Positions 1 to 7,816 of a stretch of 11,070 bases of DNA are shown here, one piece after another. Source of the stretch: an uncultured Eubacteriales bacterium. GTDB lineage: Bacteria > Bacillota > Clostridia > Peptostreptococcales > Anaerovoracaceae. The stretch covers positions 1 to 11,070 of the forward strand of contig CADBSP010000172.1 of assembly GCA_902797405.1 (NCBI GenBank). The letters run 5' to 3'. A model generated the notes under the pieces. The model saw only the letters and a list, made by a program, of their open reading frames with translations, did no database searches and was not told the origin of the DNA. The position numbers were made by a program, and so were the translations under genes. Positions within the stretch are counted from its first letter, which is position 1; every line of letters starts with the position of its first letter.

Positions 1-48
1 CATGGTACGCATTGTAAAGAGGCGCGCGAGGATCTTTATCATGAGTAT

Positions 49-77
49 ATTATAGGATACTTAAACATATAATTCAA
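49..77 (-). promoter_or_regulatory. sigma-A-type promoter reading leftward out of the window
   Basis: Read on the minus strand there is a -35 hexamer TTGAAT (77-72), a 17-base spacer and a perfect -10 TATAAT (54-49). Transcription would start near base 42 and run leftward off the window. An ATG lies at 42-40 on the minus strand and stays open to the edge (14 codons visible), but it has no ribosome binding site and coincides with the predicted transcript start. It would therefore have to be leaderless, or the real start or RNA lies outside. A weak 6-bp hairpin (15-20 with 33-38) sits in the putative leader. The promoter call rests only on hexamer match and spacing. Confidence 0.5.
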
Positions 78-232
78 GCATCGATTCTGGCACCCTGTGA
101 CGCGACTAATCAAAACATGCAAAGAAAAGCATCGGCGACAACAGATTTTCAAAAGTTATGGTAGTCGGCGGTACATCCGCAGTTTCTGATGCACTGGTTG
201 GAAAAATCCTGGCATTCTGGAATCAGGAATAA
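75..232 (+). pseudogene. decayed remnant of a cell-wall-binding repeat 2 (CWB2-like) protein, C-terminal end
   Basis: The frame ending at the TAA of 230-232 encodes KVMVVGGTSAVSDALVGKI, which is the hallmark core of the cell wall binding repeat 2 family (PF04122, typically VyIVGGtsAVSdaV). Upstream, that frame is closed by a TAA at 107-109. A different frame over about 75-120 reads ASILAPCDATNQNMQ, which resembles the preceding strand of the same repeat (PILL.. followed by a loop), so a frameshift near 115-130 would join the two. No start codon with a ribosome binding site is present, and the only in-frame ATG (158) has none. I read this as the broken 3' end of a surface-protein gene whose body has been lost. 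The VGGTSAVSDA match is the strong part; the upstream, frameshifted half is less certain. Confidence 0.45.
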
Positions 233-269
233 TATCGCGACACACCAAAAACACATCCTTGAATTATTA

Positions 270-289
270 TTTGGAAAACAACTTCCAAA
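270..289. promoter_or_regulatory. perfect 7-bp inverted repeat upstream of the histidine kinase, possible operator
   Basis: TTTGGAA (270-276), a 6-base spacer, then TTCCAAA (283-289) form a perfect dyad ending 28 bases before the kinase ATG. A weak promoter could overlap it: TTGGAA (271-276), 16 bases, TACGAT (293-298), four of six matches each. That would leave almost no leader before the ribosome binding site, so the promoter part is doubtful. A dyad in this position would suit autoregulation by the response regulator or control by another repressor. I saw no second perfect copy elsewhere in the window. Confidence 0.35.
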
Positions 290-305
290 CAATACGATGT
301 GATTT

Positions 306-311
306 GAGGTG
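306..311 (+). promoter_or_regulatory. ribosome binding site that decides the kinase start
   Basis: GAGGTG lies 6 bases before the ATG at 318. An in-frame GTG at 309 would fall inside this Shine-Dalgarno stretch and would have none of its own. The ATG at 318 is therefore the better start, and the protein is 572 rather than 575 residues. Confidence 0.75.
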
Positions 312-317
312 ATAGCG

Positions 318-2036
318 ATGAAAAGAATTAAAGACGCAAAGAAAACAATAACCCGGAATGCTGTTATAATCAGCATTCTGGTTTTTGTTTTTATCACGGC
401 TTTGACCTTCATAATGTCTGTAAAGCAAGTGTCCGCTACCTTTCAAAACAAATTCAACCAAACTATGCTTACCTTGGAATCCTGGCACGATGTAAGCACA
501 GCTAAATTCGATGACATCGCAACGACCGCAGGACACATGATGCGCGTCGATGAAAAACATGCGTACCCAATTATTGCGGGCTTCTATTCGTTGGATGGCG
601 AACTAAAATACACAAGCGGTTCAATTATTGATATTGAAATGGATGAGAGAATTCATTCCATAAACATCGATAAATACCTGACTGAAAATGTAATAAAAGA
701 AGCGCAGAAATTCTTTAACCACAACAATCGAAATGAATTGCGACTCTCCGATTTCAAATACTGCATAGGGGAAGAAGGTATTGTTCCGGTAGAGCTCACT
801 TTCGAAATCGTAAAAGAGGGAGAGCCCGAACTAACCGAATCCAATGATAACGAATTCTTTTACGATATAACGTACGACGTGGTTTGGAGCAGGACAGTTA
901 AGCTATCAGATGAGGAAGCTACCGACACTGCCAAGGTATACGGATTCTATTTCATAGACAAAACCTTCTCTGGGAAAGATGGAAAGCTGATAAAGTCACT
1001 TTATTCTTTTTTAGAAGAAAACACTGATCCCGGAGTACTGATTATCGATGGCCTAAGACACTCTTATTCCATTGAAGGAGAAGAAATCTTTTCACCTAAT
1101 TCCAGAAACCTCTTGCTCTGCAGGATGGGACTTAATACCAAGGATAGAGGCTATATTATCACTGAAGCCGTGAACCTTAGAGGAGAAAGAGGCTACTTCA
1201 TTTTTGCATCGGGACAGGATATATATAGGAAAGCTGTAACTAATCCCTCCTTCATATCAATGGAGATTGTATCCTTGATCGCAGTCGTGTTGGCTGCTTT
1301 GATAATCAGTCGTTCATTAATTAAAACCGCCCTAAGGAATCTGGAGATTGATGAATCAAAGCACGCCTTTATGAGTGCCACTGCCCACGAATTAAAGACT
1401 CCCATCGCAATAATCCAAAACCAGGCAGAGATGATTATGGAAAACGTCTCACCCGAAAAGAATCAAATCTACATTGAATCCATATACGAAGAAGCAAAGA
1501 GAATGGATAACATAGTGCGCACCATGCAGCAGTATGATAAAATTAGTAAAAGCGATGCTTTATCAAAGGCTAAGTTCGATCTATCCGAAGTGGCGAGAAA
1601 CGAATTATCAAAATACAAAAATGCTATTCAGGATAAGGAGATTCAAATAATCGTCGATTTGCCCGACTCCTACCTTGTTAACGGAGACGAAAACCTCCTC
1701 GCCTTGGTTATAGATAACTATCTATCGAACGCTTGGAAATACACGGCGCCAGGCGGTACAATCAAAGTTAAGATGTCCGAGGCGCCATCGGCAAATGCAA
1801 CCTTCTCCGTTTTCAATACGAGCGCTCCTCTTTCGGAAAAAGATTTGAAGAATGTATGGAGCGCCATGTACAAAGGAGACTCATCAAGGACGCGAGTAGC
1901 AGAGCAAGGCAAGGAAAGCGGCGGCATGGGACTCACTTTATGCAAGCGCATCTTAGATCTTCACGGTTTCTCCTATGGATGCAGGAATGCAGATGACGGC
2001 GTTGAATTCTATTTTAGGATGGACAATCATGTATAA
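318..2036 (+). CDS. two-component sensor histidine kinase, membrane-bound
   Basis: This is a 572-residue sensor kinase. It has a first membrane segment at about residues 14-35, a long extracytoplasmic sensing region of roughly 275 residues that I do not recognise, and a second membrane segment at about 313-334. These are followed by a HisKA dimerisation domain with the H-box FMSATAHELKTPI (phospho-accepting His about 357) and an HATPase_c domain. The N-box is NYLSNAWKYT (about 467-476) and the G-box is GGMGLTL near 535-541. The usual DxGxG box is replaced by VFNTSAPLSEKDL followed by YKGDSSR, a form common in Firmicute kinases of the VanS-like class. The N-box and G-box are intact, so it should be active. 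It overlaps the downstream regulator gene by 8 bases, so the two are surely co-translated partners. The signal is unknown. Family call is firm; the role in controlling the exporter operon is only a guess from proximity. Confidence 0.93.
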   Translation: MKRIKDAKKTITRNAVIISILVFVFITALTFIMSVKQVSATFQNKFNQTMLTLESWHDVSTAKFDDIATTAGHMMRVDEKHAYPIIAGFYSLDGELKYTSGSIIDIEMDERIHSINIDKYLTENVIKEAQKFFNHNNRNELRLSDFKYCIGEEGIVPVELTFEIVKEGEPELTESNDNEFFYDITYDVVWSRTVKLSDEEATDTAKVYGFYFIDKTFSGKDGKLIKSLYSFLEENTDPGVLIIDGLRHSYSIEGEEIFSPNSRNLLLCRMGLNTKDRGYIITEAVNLRGERGYFIFASGQDIYRKAVTNPSFISMEIVSLIAVVLAALIISRSLIKTALRNLEIDESKHAFMSATAHELKTPIAIIQNQAEMIMENVSPEKNQIYIESIYEEAKRMDNIVRTMQQYDKISKSDALSKAKFDLSEVARNELSKYKNAIQDKEIQIIVDLPDSYLVNGDENLLALVIDNYLSNAWKYTAPGGTIKVKMSEAPSANATFSVFNTSAPLSEKDLKNVWSAMYKGDSSRTRVAEQGKESGGMGLTLCKRILDLHGFSYGCRNADDGVEFYFRMDNHV

Positions 2037-2709
2037 AATACTCTTTGCTGACGACGAGAAAAAAATAAGAGAGGTCATTTCCGAGTATTTATCTGCGAAG
2101 GGATTCCTCGTTGATACTGCGGCGAATGGAATCGAAGCCGTCGAAAAGGCTGCCGAATCCAGCTATGATTTATTGATGCTGGATATAATGATGCCCGAAA
2201 TGGATGGAATAACTGCGTGCAAGGAAATCAGAGAATTCTCGGAAACTCCGATACTGTTCTTTTCCGCACTGGGAGATGAAGTGGACATGCTAAAGGGCTT
2301 CGAGGCGGGTGCCGACGACTACATCACCAAGCCCTTCCCTCTTTCAGTCCTGGCGCAAAAATGCCGCATGCTGATTAGAAGAAGTAAAGGCAATTCTTTG
2401 CAGGATGATTCGCTTGAGGTTTCCGGAATTCGTTTGGACTACAGAAGTCACCATGTTTCGGTGAACAACATGGATACTAACATCACAGGAAAAGACTTCG
2501 CCCTCCTAGCGTACCTTATGGAAAACAAAAACATTGTTTTAGATAGAGAATTAATAATAGCAAAAGTCTGGAGTTACGCCTTCGATGGTGAATCCCGCGT
2601 CGTGGACACCCACATCAAAAATATCCGAAAAGCCCTTGGTGAAAAGGGCTCTCTAATCGAAACCGTAATCGGAACCGGCTATGTATTTAAAGATTCATCT
2701 AATTACTAA
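2029..2709 (+). CDS. OmpR/PhoB-family response regulator
   Basis: The protein has 226 residues, usual for the family. The N-terminal receiver domain has the acidic pair D8/D9, the phospho-acceptor D52 (LMLDIMMPEMDG), the switch residue S79 and the invariant K101 (TKPF). The C-terminal winged-helix DNA-binding domain (about 128-221) shows the OmpR-type pattern: LTGKDFALLAYL-like helix start, then RVVDTHIKNIRKAL for the recognition helix and IETVIGTGYVF for the wing. The open frame extends back to 1975, but the ATG at 2029 is chosen because the receiver fold starts there and AGGATGG (2015-2021) sits 7 bases before it. It overlaps the kinase stop by 8 bases, so it is the cognate partner. Its targets cannot be read from the sequence; the dyad at 270-289 and the one at 10433-10452 are candidates, though they do not share a motif. 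Confidence 0.95.
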   Translation: MYKILFADDEKKIREVISEYLSAKGFLVDTAANGIEAVEKAAESSYDLLMLDIMMPEMDGITACKEIREFSETPILFFSALGDEVDMLKGFEAGADDYITKPFPLSVLAQKCRMLIRRSKGNSLQDDSLEVSGIRLDYRSHHVSVNNMDTNITGKDFALLAYLMENKNIVLDRELIIAKVWSYAFDGESRVVDTHIKNIRKALGEKGSLIETVIGTGYVFKDSSNY

Positions 2710-2770
2710 TTCATTAAAACAAAAATTCTACAATATATAAGGCGGTTGCACTTTAGACAAGGCATACTAC

Positions 2771-2808
2771 ACCCTTGTAGCTTCAATAACTACAAGGGTT
2801 TCTATTTT
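2771..2808 (+). terminator. rho-independent terminator of the two-component operon
   Basis: A perfect 10-bp stem, ACCCTTGTAG (2771-2780) with CTACAAGGGT (2790-2799), encloses a 9-base loop and is followed by a T-rich run (TTTCTATTTT to 2808). It lies 62 bases after the regulator stop and between convergent genes. On the minus strand the stem is not followed by a T-run (GTGTAG instead), so it should stop rightward transcription well. It could at most weakly serve the leftward operon, for which I see no other terminator. Confidence 0.88.
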
Positions 2809-2821
2809 ACCCATAATTGCT

Positions 2822-4255
2822 TCAGTATCCTACTGCCGTACCCAGCAGAAGAATTAGGGATGTCAATAAGATATTAGCCATTTGGAATTTAAGCGACCAA
2901 ATGGCCCATTTGGTATAGCTTATATCCGCCAGTCCCAAAGATATTAGAAGCGCCGGATTGGTGGGATAAAAAACATTAGAGAAACCGTCGCCAAAGGCAA
3001 ACGCCACTATGCAAAGCTGTGGAGAAATACCAAACATTTGCGCCAATGGAACAATCAAAGGAATAAGCATAAAGGCCTTGGCGGAACCGCTTGCAATAAA
3101 GAAATTCATAACCAAAACTATCAGATATATGAAAAGTATTATTATGAATTTAGGAAGTGTCCCTGCTATTCCCACCGCACCGTGAAGAATAGTGTCCAGT
3201 ATCTTGGCTTCCTCAAGTGTATATCTAATTGACGCTGCCATGAGTATCATCAGGACGGCAGGGAAAATACTTTTAATCCCATCAAAAAAGGTTTTGGCCA
3301 GTAGTCCTCCTCTAAGTCCCGCCATCAAAGGTGCCGCGATTCCGGCAACAAGGAACATGAGCGCAACAAAGATCATTGTAAAATCCTGGAGTGCGGTTAT
3401 TACTGTTGACGAAAGAATAAAGAGAACCCCTATTCCTATGATGAGAATAAATAACTTAAGGGCTTTGTCAAGGGAGCCCTCTTCTCTATTCTCAACAAAC
3501 TCGTCTTTAGGTGCATGAACAGCATAAGACCTCTGTTCAATCTCCTCAATCGGACGCTCTATTCTTTTGGCATATCTAGTGAGAAAAAAAAGAAGCAAAG
3601 CATAAATCAAAACAAAACTTAACAGTCTGAGCCAAATGCCGGAGAACATGGGCAGCCCCGCCAGTGTCTGGGCAACACCTACAGTAAAAGGATTCATAAC
3701 ACCGGATGCAAATCCGCATCCCACGGCCAAAAGGCTCATGGCCATTCCGGTCAAGGAATCCCAGCCAAGCCGAATCGCAAGCGCAACAACTATCGGAACC
3801 AATGGAACAATCTCTTCAAAGGAGCCAACAACAGCCCCCATCGCCATAAAGAAGAATACCACGATTGTAAGTAGTCTATATCTACTCTTTCCGAAACGTC
3901 GGGTAAGTCTATCCAGCATATGATTCATGATACCGCTTTTGTCCAAACAGTTAAACGCTCCTCCAATCACAAGAAGAAAGATTATCACTGCTATTAGAGT
4001 GCCATTTCCGTTTCCTGTAAGAACAAGTATTGGTGATAGAATCCATTTCCAAAGAGGTATCCCACCTTCCACATATTTAAAACCGGCTTCTGTGTCAACA
4101 ACCGTCTGTCCGGCATCATTAACCAATCTCGCATATTCTCCCGAAGGCACAATAAAAGTAAGTGCGTAGGCAATAATCATCAAGACAAATATTACAATTA
4201 TTGCAGTAATGAAGGATCGGACACTAATGCTTAGTCCTTTTGATTCCTTTTCCAT
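2822..4255 (-). CDS. YfcC/DcuC-family membrane permease
   Basis: This 477-residue, very hydrophobic protein has about a dozen membrane segments and one clear cytoplasmic loop (about 229-262, rich in charged residues). Family marks of the YfcC group within the C4-dicarboxylate/basic amino acid carrier family (PF03606) are visible: GVMNPFTVGVAQTLAGLP (185-202), FFIASGSAKAF (385-395), VAFAFGDGFSNVFYPTNP (417-434). Members are thought to carry amino acids, small peptides or dicarboxylates, and the true substrate is usually unknown. The start could be GTG 4258 or ATG 4255. The Shine-Dalgarno AAGAGG (4269-4264) is 8 bases from the ATG, which I prefer. That Shine-Dalgarno overlaps the stop codon of the peptidase gene upstream, so the two are translationally linked. 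The pairing suggests import of peptidase products or substrates, or export of an amino acid product. It is last in the leftward operon. Confidence 0.88.
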   Translation of the reverse strand: MEKESKGLSISVRSFITAIIVIFVLMIIAYALTFIVPSGEYARLVNDAGQTVVDTEAGFKYVEGGIPLWKWILSPILVLTGNGNGTLIAVIIFLLVIGGAFNCLDKSGIMNHMLDRLTRRFGKSRYRLLTIVVFFFMAMGAVVGSFEEIVPLVPIVVALAIRLGWDSLTGMAMSLLAVGCGFASGVMNPFTVGVAQTLAGLPMFSGIWLRLLSFVLIYALLLFFLTRYAKRIERPIEEIEQRSYAVHAPKDEFVENREEGSLDKALKLFILIIGIGVLFILSSTVITALQDFTMIFVALMFLVAGIAAPLMAGLRGGLLAKTFFDGIKSIFPAVLMILMAASIRYTLEEAKILDTILHGAVGIAGTLPKFIIILFIYLIVLVMNFFIASGSAKAFMLIPLIVPLAQMFGISPQLCIVAFAFGDGFSNVFYPTNPALLISLGLADISYTKWAIWSLKFQMANILLTSLILLLGTAVGY

Positions 4256-4267
4256 CACTTATACCTC

Positions 4268-5587
4268 TTAGAAATTAGCTATAAGATATTTGTAGAACAT
4301 AACTGCAGGTTCCAAAGAATCAACGTCAATGTTTTCGTTTAAGCCATGAATTGAAGATACCTGCTCATCACTTGTGCGGAAAGGAGCGAACCTAATGCAA
4401 TTATCGGATATAATGCTCATAAATCTTGAATCGCTTCCACCGGTCATTATATATGGAGTGGTTTCGACTCCGGGAAACACCTCTGAAACCGCCTTTTCCA
4501 CCATTTTAAACGCTCTGCCATTCCAATCGGTAATTGGAGACTCATTACCAGGGTCCAATACTTCCATTTCCAATTTGTATCGAGATGCAACTTTTCTAAT
4601 CGCATCAAAGCTGGATTCTCTCCCCTGGTGATGTGAGAATCTCAGATTACCTACTACATAGGCTTCCTCAGGAATAACATTGTTCCCTCCTGATCCCTGA
4701 GCCCTCGTAAATGCAACTGTTGTCTTGGTAAGGGCTGCAGCTTTCGGAGAACTTTTTCCAATTACTCTCTTTATAATTGGCGCGTACTTGTCCGATTGCG
4801 CCATGGCCTTTGCAGTTATCCCCTCCATATAAGGCGCAAATCTTCTAAGCATTTCTCGTATTGCAGGAGATAATTCCACATCAAAAATTTCATTTCGATC
4901 AACATAAGACATGAATTTTCCTAGTCGTACTAGAGGAGTATTCCTAGGAGGGGCTGATGCATGTCCTCCCGATGACCTTGCTATGAACTTTAAGTCCGCA
5001 CAACCTTTTTCTCCGACTCCAATCATTGCGAAGTCACCCTTTGCTCCGCTGATCGGTTCTGACAAAATAAAGCCACCCTCATCCAGAACCATTTCAAATC
5101 TATATCCCTTTTGATACAGGTCCTCTGCTATGGTCACCGCTCCGGTACCGGCAATTTCTTCTGTGCATGCCGATTCAAACCAAATATCTCTTTCCGGAAC
5201 AAATCCGTTTTCTGCTAATTCTTCTGCCGCCTGAAGCATTGCCCAAAGGGGACCTTTGTCATCCAATGTTCCCCTTCCCCAAACTTTTCCTTCCGCAATC
5301 TCTCCGGAAAAGGGCGGGTATTTCCATTCGCCTGTTGCTTCAACAACATCGTAGTGATTCATAAGAAGAAGTCCTTGGGAAGCAGGTTCCGGTGTTATCT
5401 TTCCTGGCCATCTCATCAGAATACTTCCATCGTAATCCGTGACCTCACATATATTGAACAAGGTTGGGAACACTTCTTTGAGAATCTCAACAAAATCATA
5501 GAACTTGGTTAAATCCTCCTGTCCAACTTTGGATATGGTCTCTTTCTGTATCAATTTTGATAGACTTTCGGCGTATCTTTCCTTCAT
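4268..5587 (-). CDS. M20-family metallopeptidase, carboxypeptidase S / PM20D1-like
   Basis: This 439-residue, probably cytoplasmic enzyme (no signal peptide) belongs to the two-zinc M20 peptidases. The metal ligand and catalytic set appears complete: H78 and D80 in NHYDVVEA, D109/D110 in GRGTLDDKG, E143/E144 in CTEEIAGTGA, D169 in VLDEGGF, H209 in SGGHASAPP (dimerisation lid) and H414 in SSIHGLNENI. The signature TGGSDSRF (382-389) points to the carboxypeptidase S/PM20D1 branch rather than PepT or DapE. Members hydrolyse di- or tripeptides or N-acyl amino acids, releasing a C-terminal amino acid. The ATG at 5587 is preceded by AGGAGAG. The gap to the ABC gene upstream is 19 bp with no terminator, so it probably shares the exporter transcript, and the permease gene follows after 12 bp. 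A housekeeping role in peptide salvage and a role in processing the exported product are both possible. Confidence 0.9.
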   Translation of the reverse strand: MKERYAESLSKLIQKETISKVGQEDLTKFYDFVEILKEVFPTLFNICEVTDYDGSILMRWPGKITPEPASQGLLLMNHYDVVEATGEWKYPPFSGEIAEGKVWGRGTLDDKGPLWAMLQAAEELAENGFVPERDIWFESACTEEIAGTGAVTIAEDLYQKGYRFEMVLDEGGFILSEPISGAKGDFAMIGVGEKGCADLKFIARSSGGHASAPPRNTPLVRLGKFMSYVDRNEIFDVELSPAIREMLRRFAPYMEGITAKAMAQSDKYAPIIKRVIGKSSPKAAALTKTTVAFTRAQGSGGNNVIPEEAYVVGNLRFSHHQGRESSFDAIRKVASRYKLEMEVLDPGNESPITDWNGRAFKMVEKAVSEVFPGVETTPYIMTGGSDSRFMSIISDNCIRFAPFRTSDEQVSSIHGLNENIDVDSLEPAVMFYKYLIANF

Positions 5588-5606
5588 TTCTCTCTCCTAT
5601 TATTAT

Positions 5607-7805
5607 CTATTCTGTCAATGTTTCAGTATCCAGCCTTTGACGTTCAACGAGTTCTTTAAAGAAACCTCCCTTGGCAATTAGTTCATCATAGGTTCCGTCT
5701 TCAACGACACTACCACCATCCAACACCAGAATCCTATCGCAGTTCATGATGGTTGAGAGTCGGTGGGCAATAACTATCCTGGTGCATCCCATTTTATCAA
5801 GCGTCTCGGATATCTGCTTCTGAGTTTTGTTATCTAATGCACTTGTTGCTTCATCGAAGATTAGAATCTTTGGTTTAGGTGCAATGGCACGAGCAATCAT
5901 GAGGCGCTGCCTTTGCCCTCCTGAAATGCCTCCGTGTCGCTCGGAAATCATAGTATGCATCCCCATCGGCATCTCCCGAATATCATCCGCAATATCCGCC
6001 ATCTCTGCTGCTTCCCATGCGTCTTCCATAGTTAAGTCCGGAGCAGAGATTACAATGTTTGAATATATGTCTCCCTGGAATAACCCACCTTCCTGCATGA
6101 CTGTACCAATCTTTTTACGGAGTGACGGTAAGTCCAGGTTTGTGATACTCTTTCTATCATAACTAACCGTGCCCTTCTCAGGTTTCTCAAATCCGAGAAG
6201 CAGCCTCACCAGAGTAGATTTTCCACATCCCGTTTTTCCGACTATAGCAACATATTCGCCTGGTTTTATACTGAGCGACAGGTCTTTAAGTATAAATGGT
6301 GCATCCTCAGAATAACGAAATGAAACACGGTCTAGATCGATGCTTCCGGTAATATCAGTCACAATTTCTTTGTCGTCCGCAGTTTCAGGTACAGCTTTCA
6401 GAATAGGCTCTGCCATTTCCAGAATTGGCTGTATGCGTGCAACGGACAACGCAATAGAAGACACCGACATGAAGGCACCATATAGCATTCCGTATGATGC
6501 TATAAAAGCAAAGTACGAAGATTGGTCAATACCACTCTGAACCGCCATATAATAGAGTACTATAGTAGAAATCAAACTAATTGCAGTAAAAATAACATCG
6601 TTTATTTTTATGAACAAAGGAGGATTATAAATAAGTTCCGCTCCTTCCGAATAAAGATTCAGCCATTTTGCAAATGCTCGCTTCTCCGCACCGGAAAGTT
6701 TTATTTTCTGCATTCCGGTGATCATGCCGTAACTCATTCCTGATTCTTTTGCATCATACTCCAGTACTCTCCTATCTATACGAATCTGCATTACCGTAGA
6801 GATGACAGAGAAAAATACTGTCACGAGTATAATAACCATGGATGGGATTACTAATGATGGTGCATAAGCAATGATTTGAGTGATGTATAGAAGCGATACC
6901 AGAGATGTAAGCCCCGTGCTCATAATAATACCAAGGAGCAAGGAGCAAATCTCTCCCACTGACATTGAACGACTCTTCAGTTCACCCGGACTAAACTTGT
7001 GAAAGAAGGACGCAGGAAGCGAAAGAAGTCGCATCATCATGGAGGCCTGCACTCCTATAGATGTCTTAGTCTGGATACGTGTCTGAAGCAATGCCTGTAT
7101 GTTTGTGAGTAACTGAGAGGAAAGCGTAACACAAATGATGGCAATTCCTATACCAATCAAGGCAGTCTGATGCCCTCCGGTTAGCACAGGTCCTGTTAGA
7201 ATCTTTGTAATCCTTGGAATGATTAATCCAACTAGTGTAATAGCAAAGGACAGAAGAACGAGCAAAGCTATGTCGGTAGGCGTGACGCACTGCTTCATGT
7301 AAAGCAAAAGATCCTGAATTCCGAGCTCTTTCTGAGGAAGCGGCCTATAAAAGCAAATCGCTTCATTATCAAATAATATGGATGTTTTCGCATTTAGGCG
7401 CTCACGTCTTCCAGTTTTTGGATTCTTAAAGCTATAACCTGAAATCATTTCGGGGATAAGGGCAACTGGAAGCCCATCCTCCTTCATAAAAGCCAGAATT
7501 GGACCAAAAGCATCCTTATACCATTTCTCCTCCAATTCAACTTTTCGATACATGAGCCCGTATGGACGTATACAATAATCCAGTTGCTCGTCAATGCCCT
7601 TCACAAAATCCGGAAAGTCAACCGGTTTGTAATGATAGTACTTTAGTATTTCATCAACAGAGTTTTTGGTGACGATGCGATCATCTATAATTCTTTCAGC
7701 ATAACGAGACCCAAGAACAACGCTAGAGACTTTATCAAGCGCATCTTCCAGCATCTGTTCATCGGAACTTCTTCGTTCTTCAATTTGATTCTCAAACCAA
7801 CTCAT
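5607..7805 (-). CDS. NHLM-type bacteriocin export ABC transporter, second subunit (no peptidase domain)
   Basis: This 732-residue half-transporter begins MSWFENQIEERRSSDEQ, the typical start of the NHLM_ABC2 family of peptide-export ABC proteins (TIGR03797-type). A cytoplasmic N-terminal domain of about 165 residues without C39 peptidase motifs comes first. Six membrane segments follow (about 177-197, 213-236, 287-310, 315-338, 400-421, 430-455), then an ATPase domain. The ATPase is complete: Walker A GKTGCGKST (523-531), Q-loop Q571, signature ISGGQRQR (627-634), Walker B ILIFDE (647-652), H-loop H681. It probably pairs with the neighbouring C39-containing subunit to form a heterodimeric exporter. 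The ATG follows a G-rich Shine-Dalgarno (7817-7811) that overlaps the stop of the upstream ABC gene; the gap is 11 bp. Family call is confident; the substrate is not known from this window. Confidence 0.92.
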   Translation of the reverse strand: MSWFENQIEERRSSDEQMLEDALDKVSSVVLGSRYAERIIDDRIVTKNSVDEILKYYHYKPVDFPDFVKGIDEQLDYCIRPYGLMYRKVELEEKWYKDAFGPILAFMKEDGLPVALIPEMISGYSFKNPKTGRRERLNAKTSILFDNEAICFYRPLPQKELGIQDLLLYMKQCVTPTDIALLVLLSFAITLVGLIIPRITKILTGPVLTGGHQTALIGIGIAIICVTLSSQLLTNIQALLQTRIQTKTSIGVQASMMMRLLSLPASFFHKFSPGELKSRSMSVGEICSLLLGIIMSTGLTSLVSLLYITQIIAYAPSLVIPSMVIILVTVFFSVISTVMQIRIDRRVLEYDAKESGMSYGMITGMQKIKLSGAEKRAFAKWLNLYSEGAELIYNPPLFIKINDVIFTAISLISTIVLYYMAVQSGIDQSSYFAFIASYGMLYGAFMSVSSIALSVARIQPILEMAEPILKAVPETADDKEIVTDITGSIDLDRVSFRYSEDAPFILKDLSLSIKPGEYVAIVGKTGCGKSTLVRLLLGFEKPEKGTVSYDRKSITNLDLPSLRKKIGTVMQEGGLFQGDIYSNIVISAPDLTMEDAWEAAEMADIADDIREMPMGMHTMISERHGGISGGQRQRLMIARAIAPKPKILIFDEATSALDNKTQKQISETLDKMGCTRIVIAHRLSTIMNCDRILVLDGGSVVEDGTYDELIAKGGFFKELVERQRLDTETLTE

Positions 7806-7816
7806 CGCGTCACCCC

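Noticed and set aside
158..232. A 24-codon small gene starting at ATG 158
   Set aside because: No Shine-Dalgarno precedes it, and the sequence reads as the internal core of a CWB2 repeat, so a gene remnant is the better explanation.
309..317. GTG at 309 as start of the histidine kinase
   Set aside because: It lies inside the Shine-Dalgarno of the ATG at 318 and would have no ribosome binding site of its own.
1975..2028. Upstream extension of the response regulator to the ATG at 1975
   Set aside because: The receiver domain begins exactly at 2029, the extra 18 residues fit no receiver pattern, and the best Shine-Dalgarno is placed for 2029.
2710..2821. A small peptide gene (RiPP precursor or immunity) between the convergent operons
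   Set aside because: No start with a ribosome binding site and no meaningful open frame; the space is taken by the terminator.
3038..4169. Open frames on the + strand opposite the permease gene
   Set aside because: They are low-complexity antisense shadows of a membrane protein, lack ribosome binding sites and show no recognisable domain.
5592..5618. A perfect TTGACA on the minus strand (5618-5613) just before the M20 peptidase gene, suggesting its own promoter
   Set aside because: No -10-like hexamer lies 16-18 bases downstream; that position is the Shine-Dalgarno (AGAGAA). The hexamer also encodes the last codons of the ABC2 gene, so it is likely chance.
7066..7290. A 74-codon minus-strand frame inside the ABC2 gene
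   Set aside because: It is an alternative frame within a gene whose full length matches a known family; no domain or ribosome binding site supports it.
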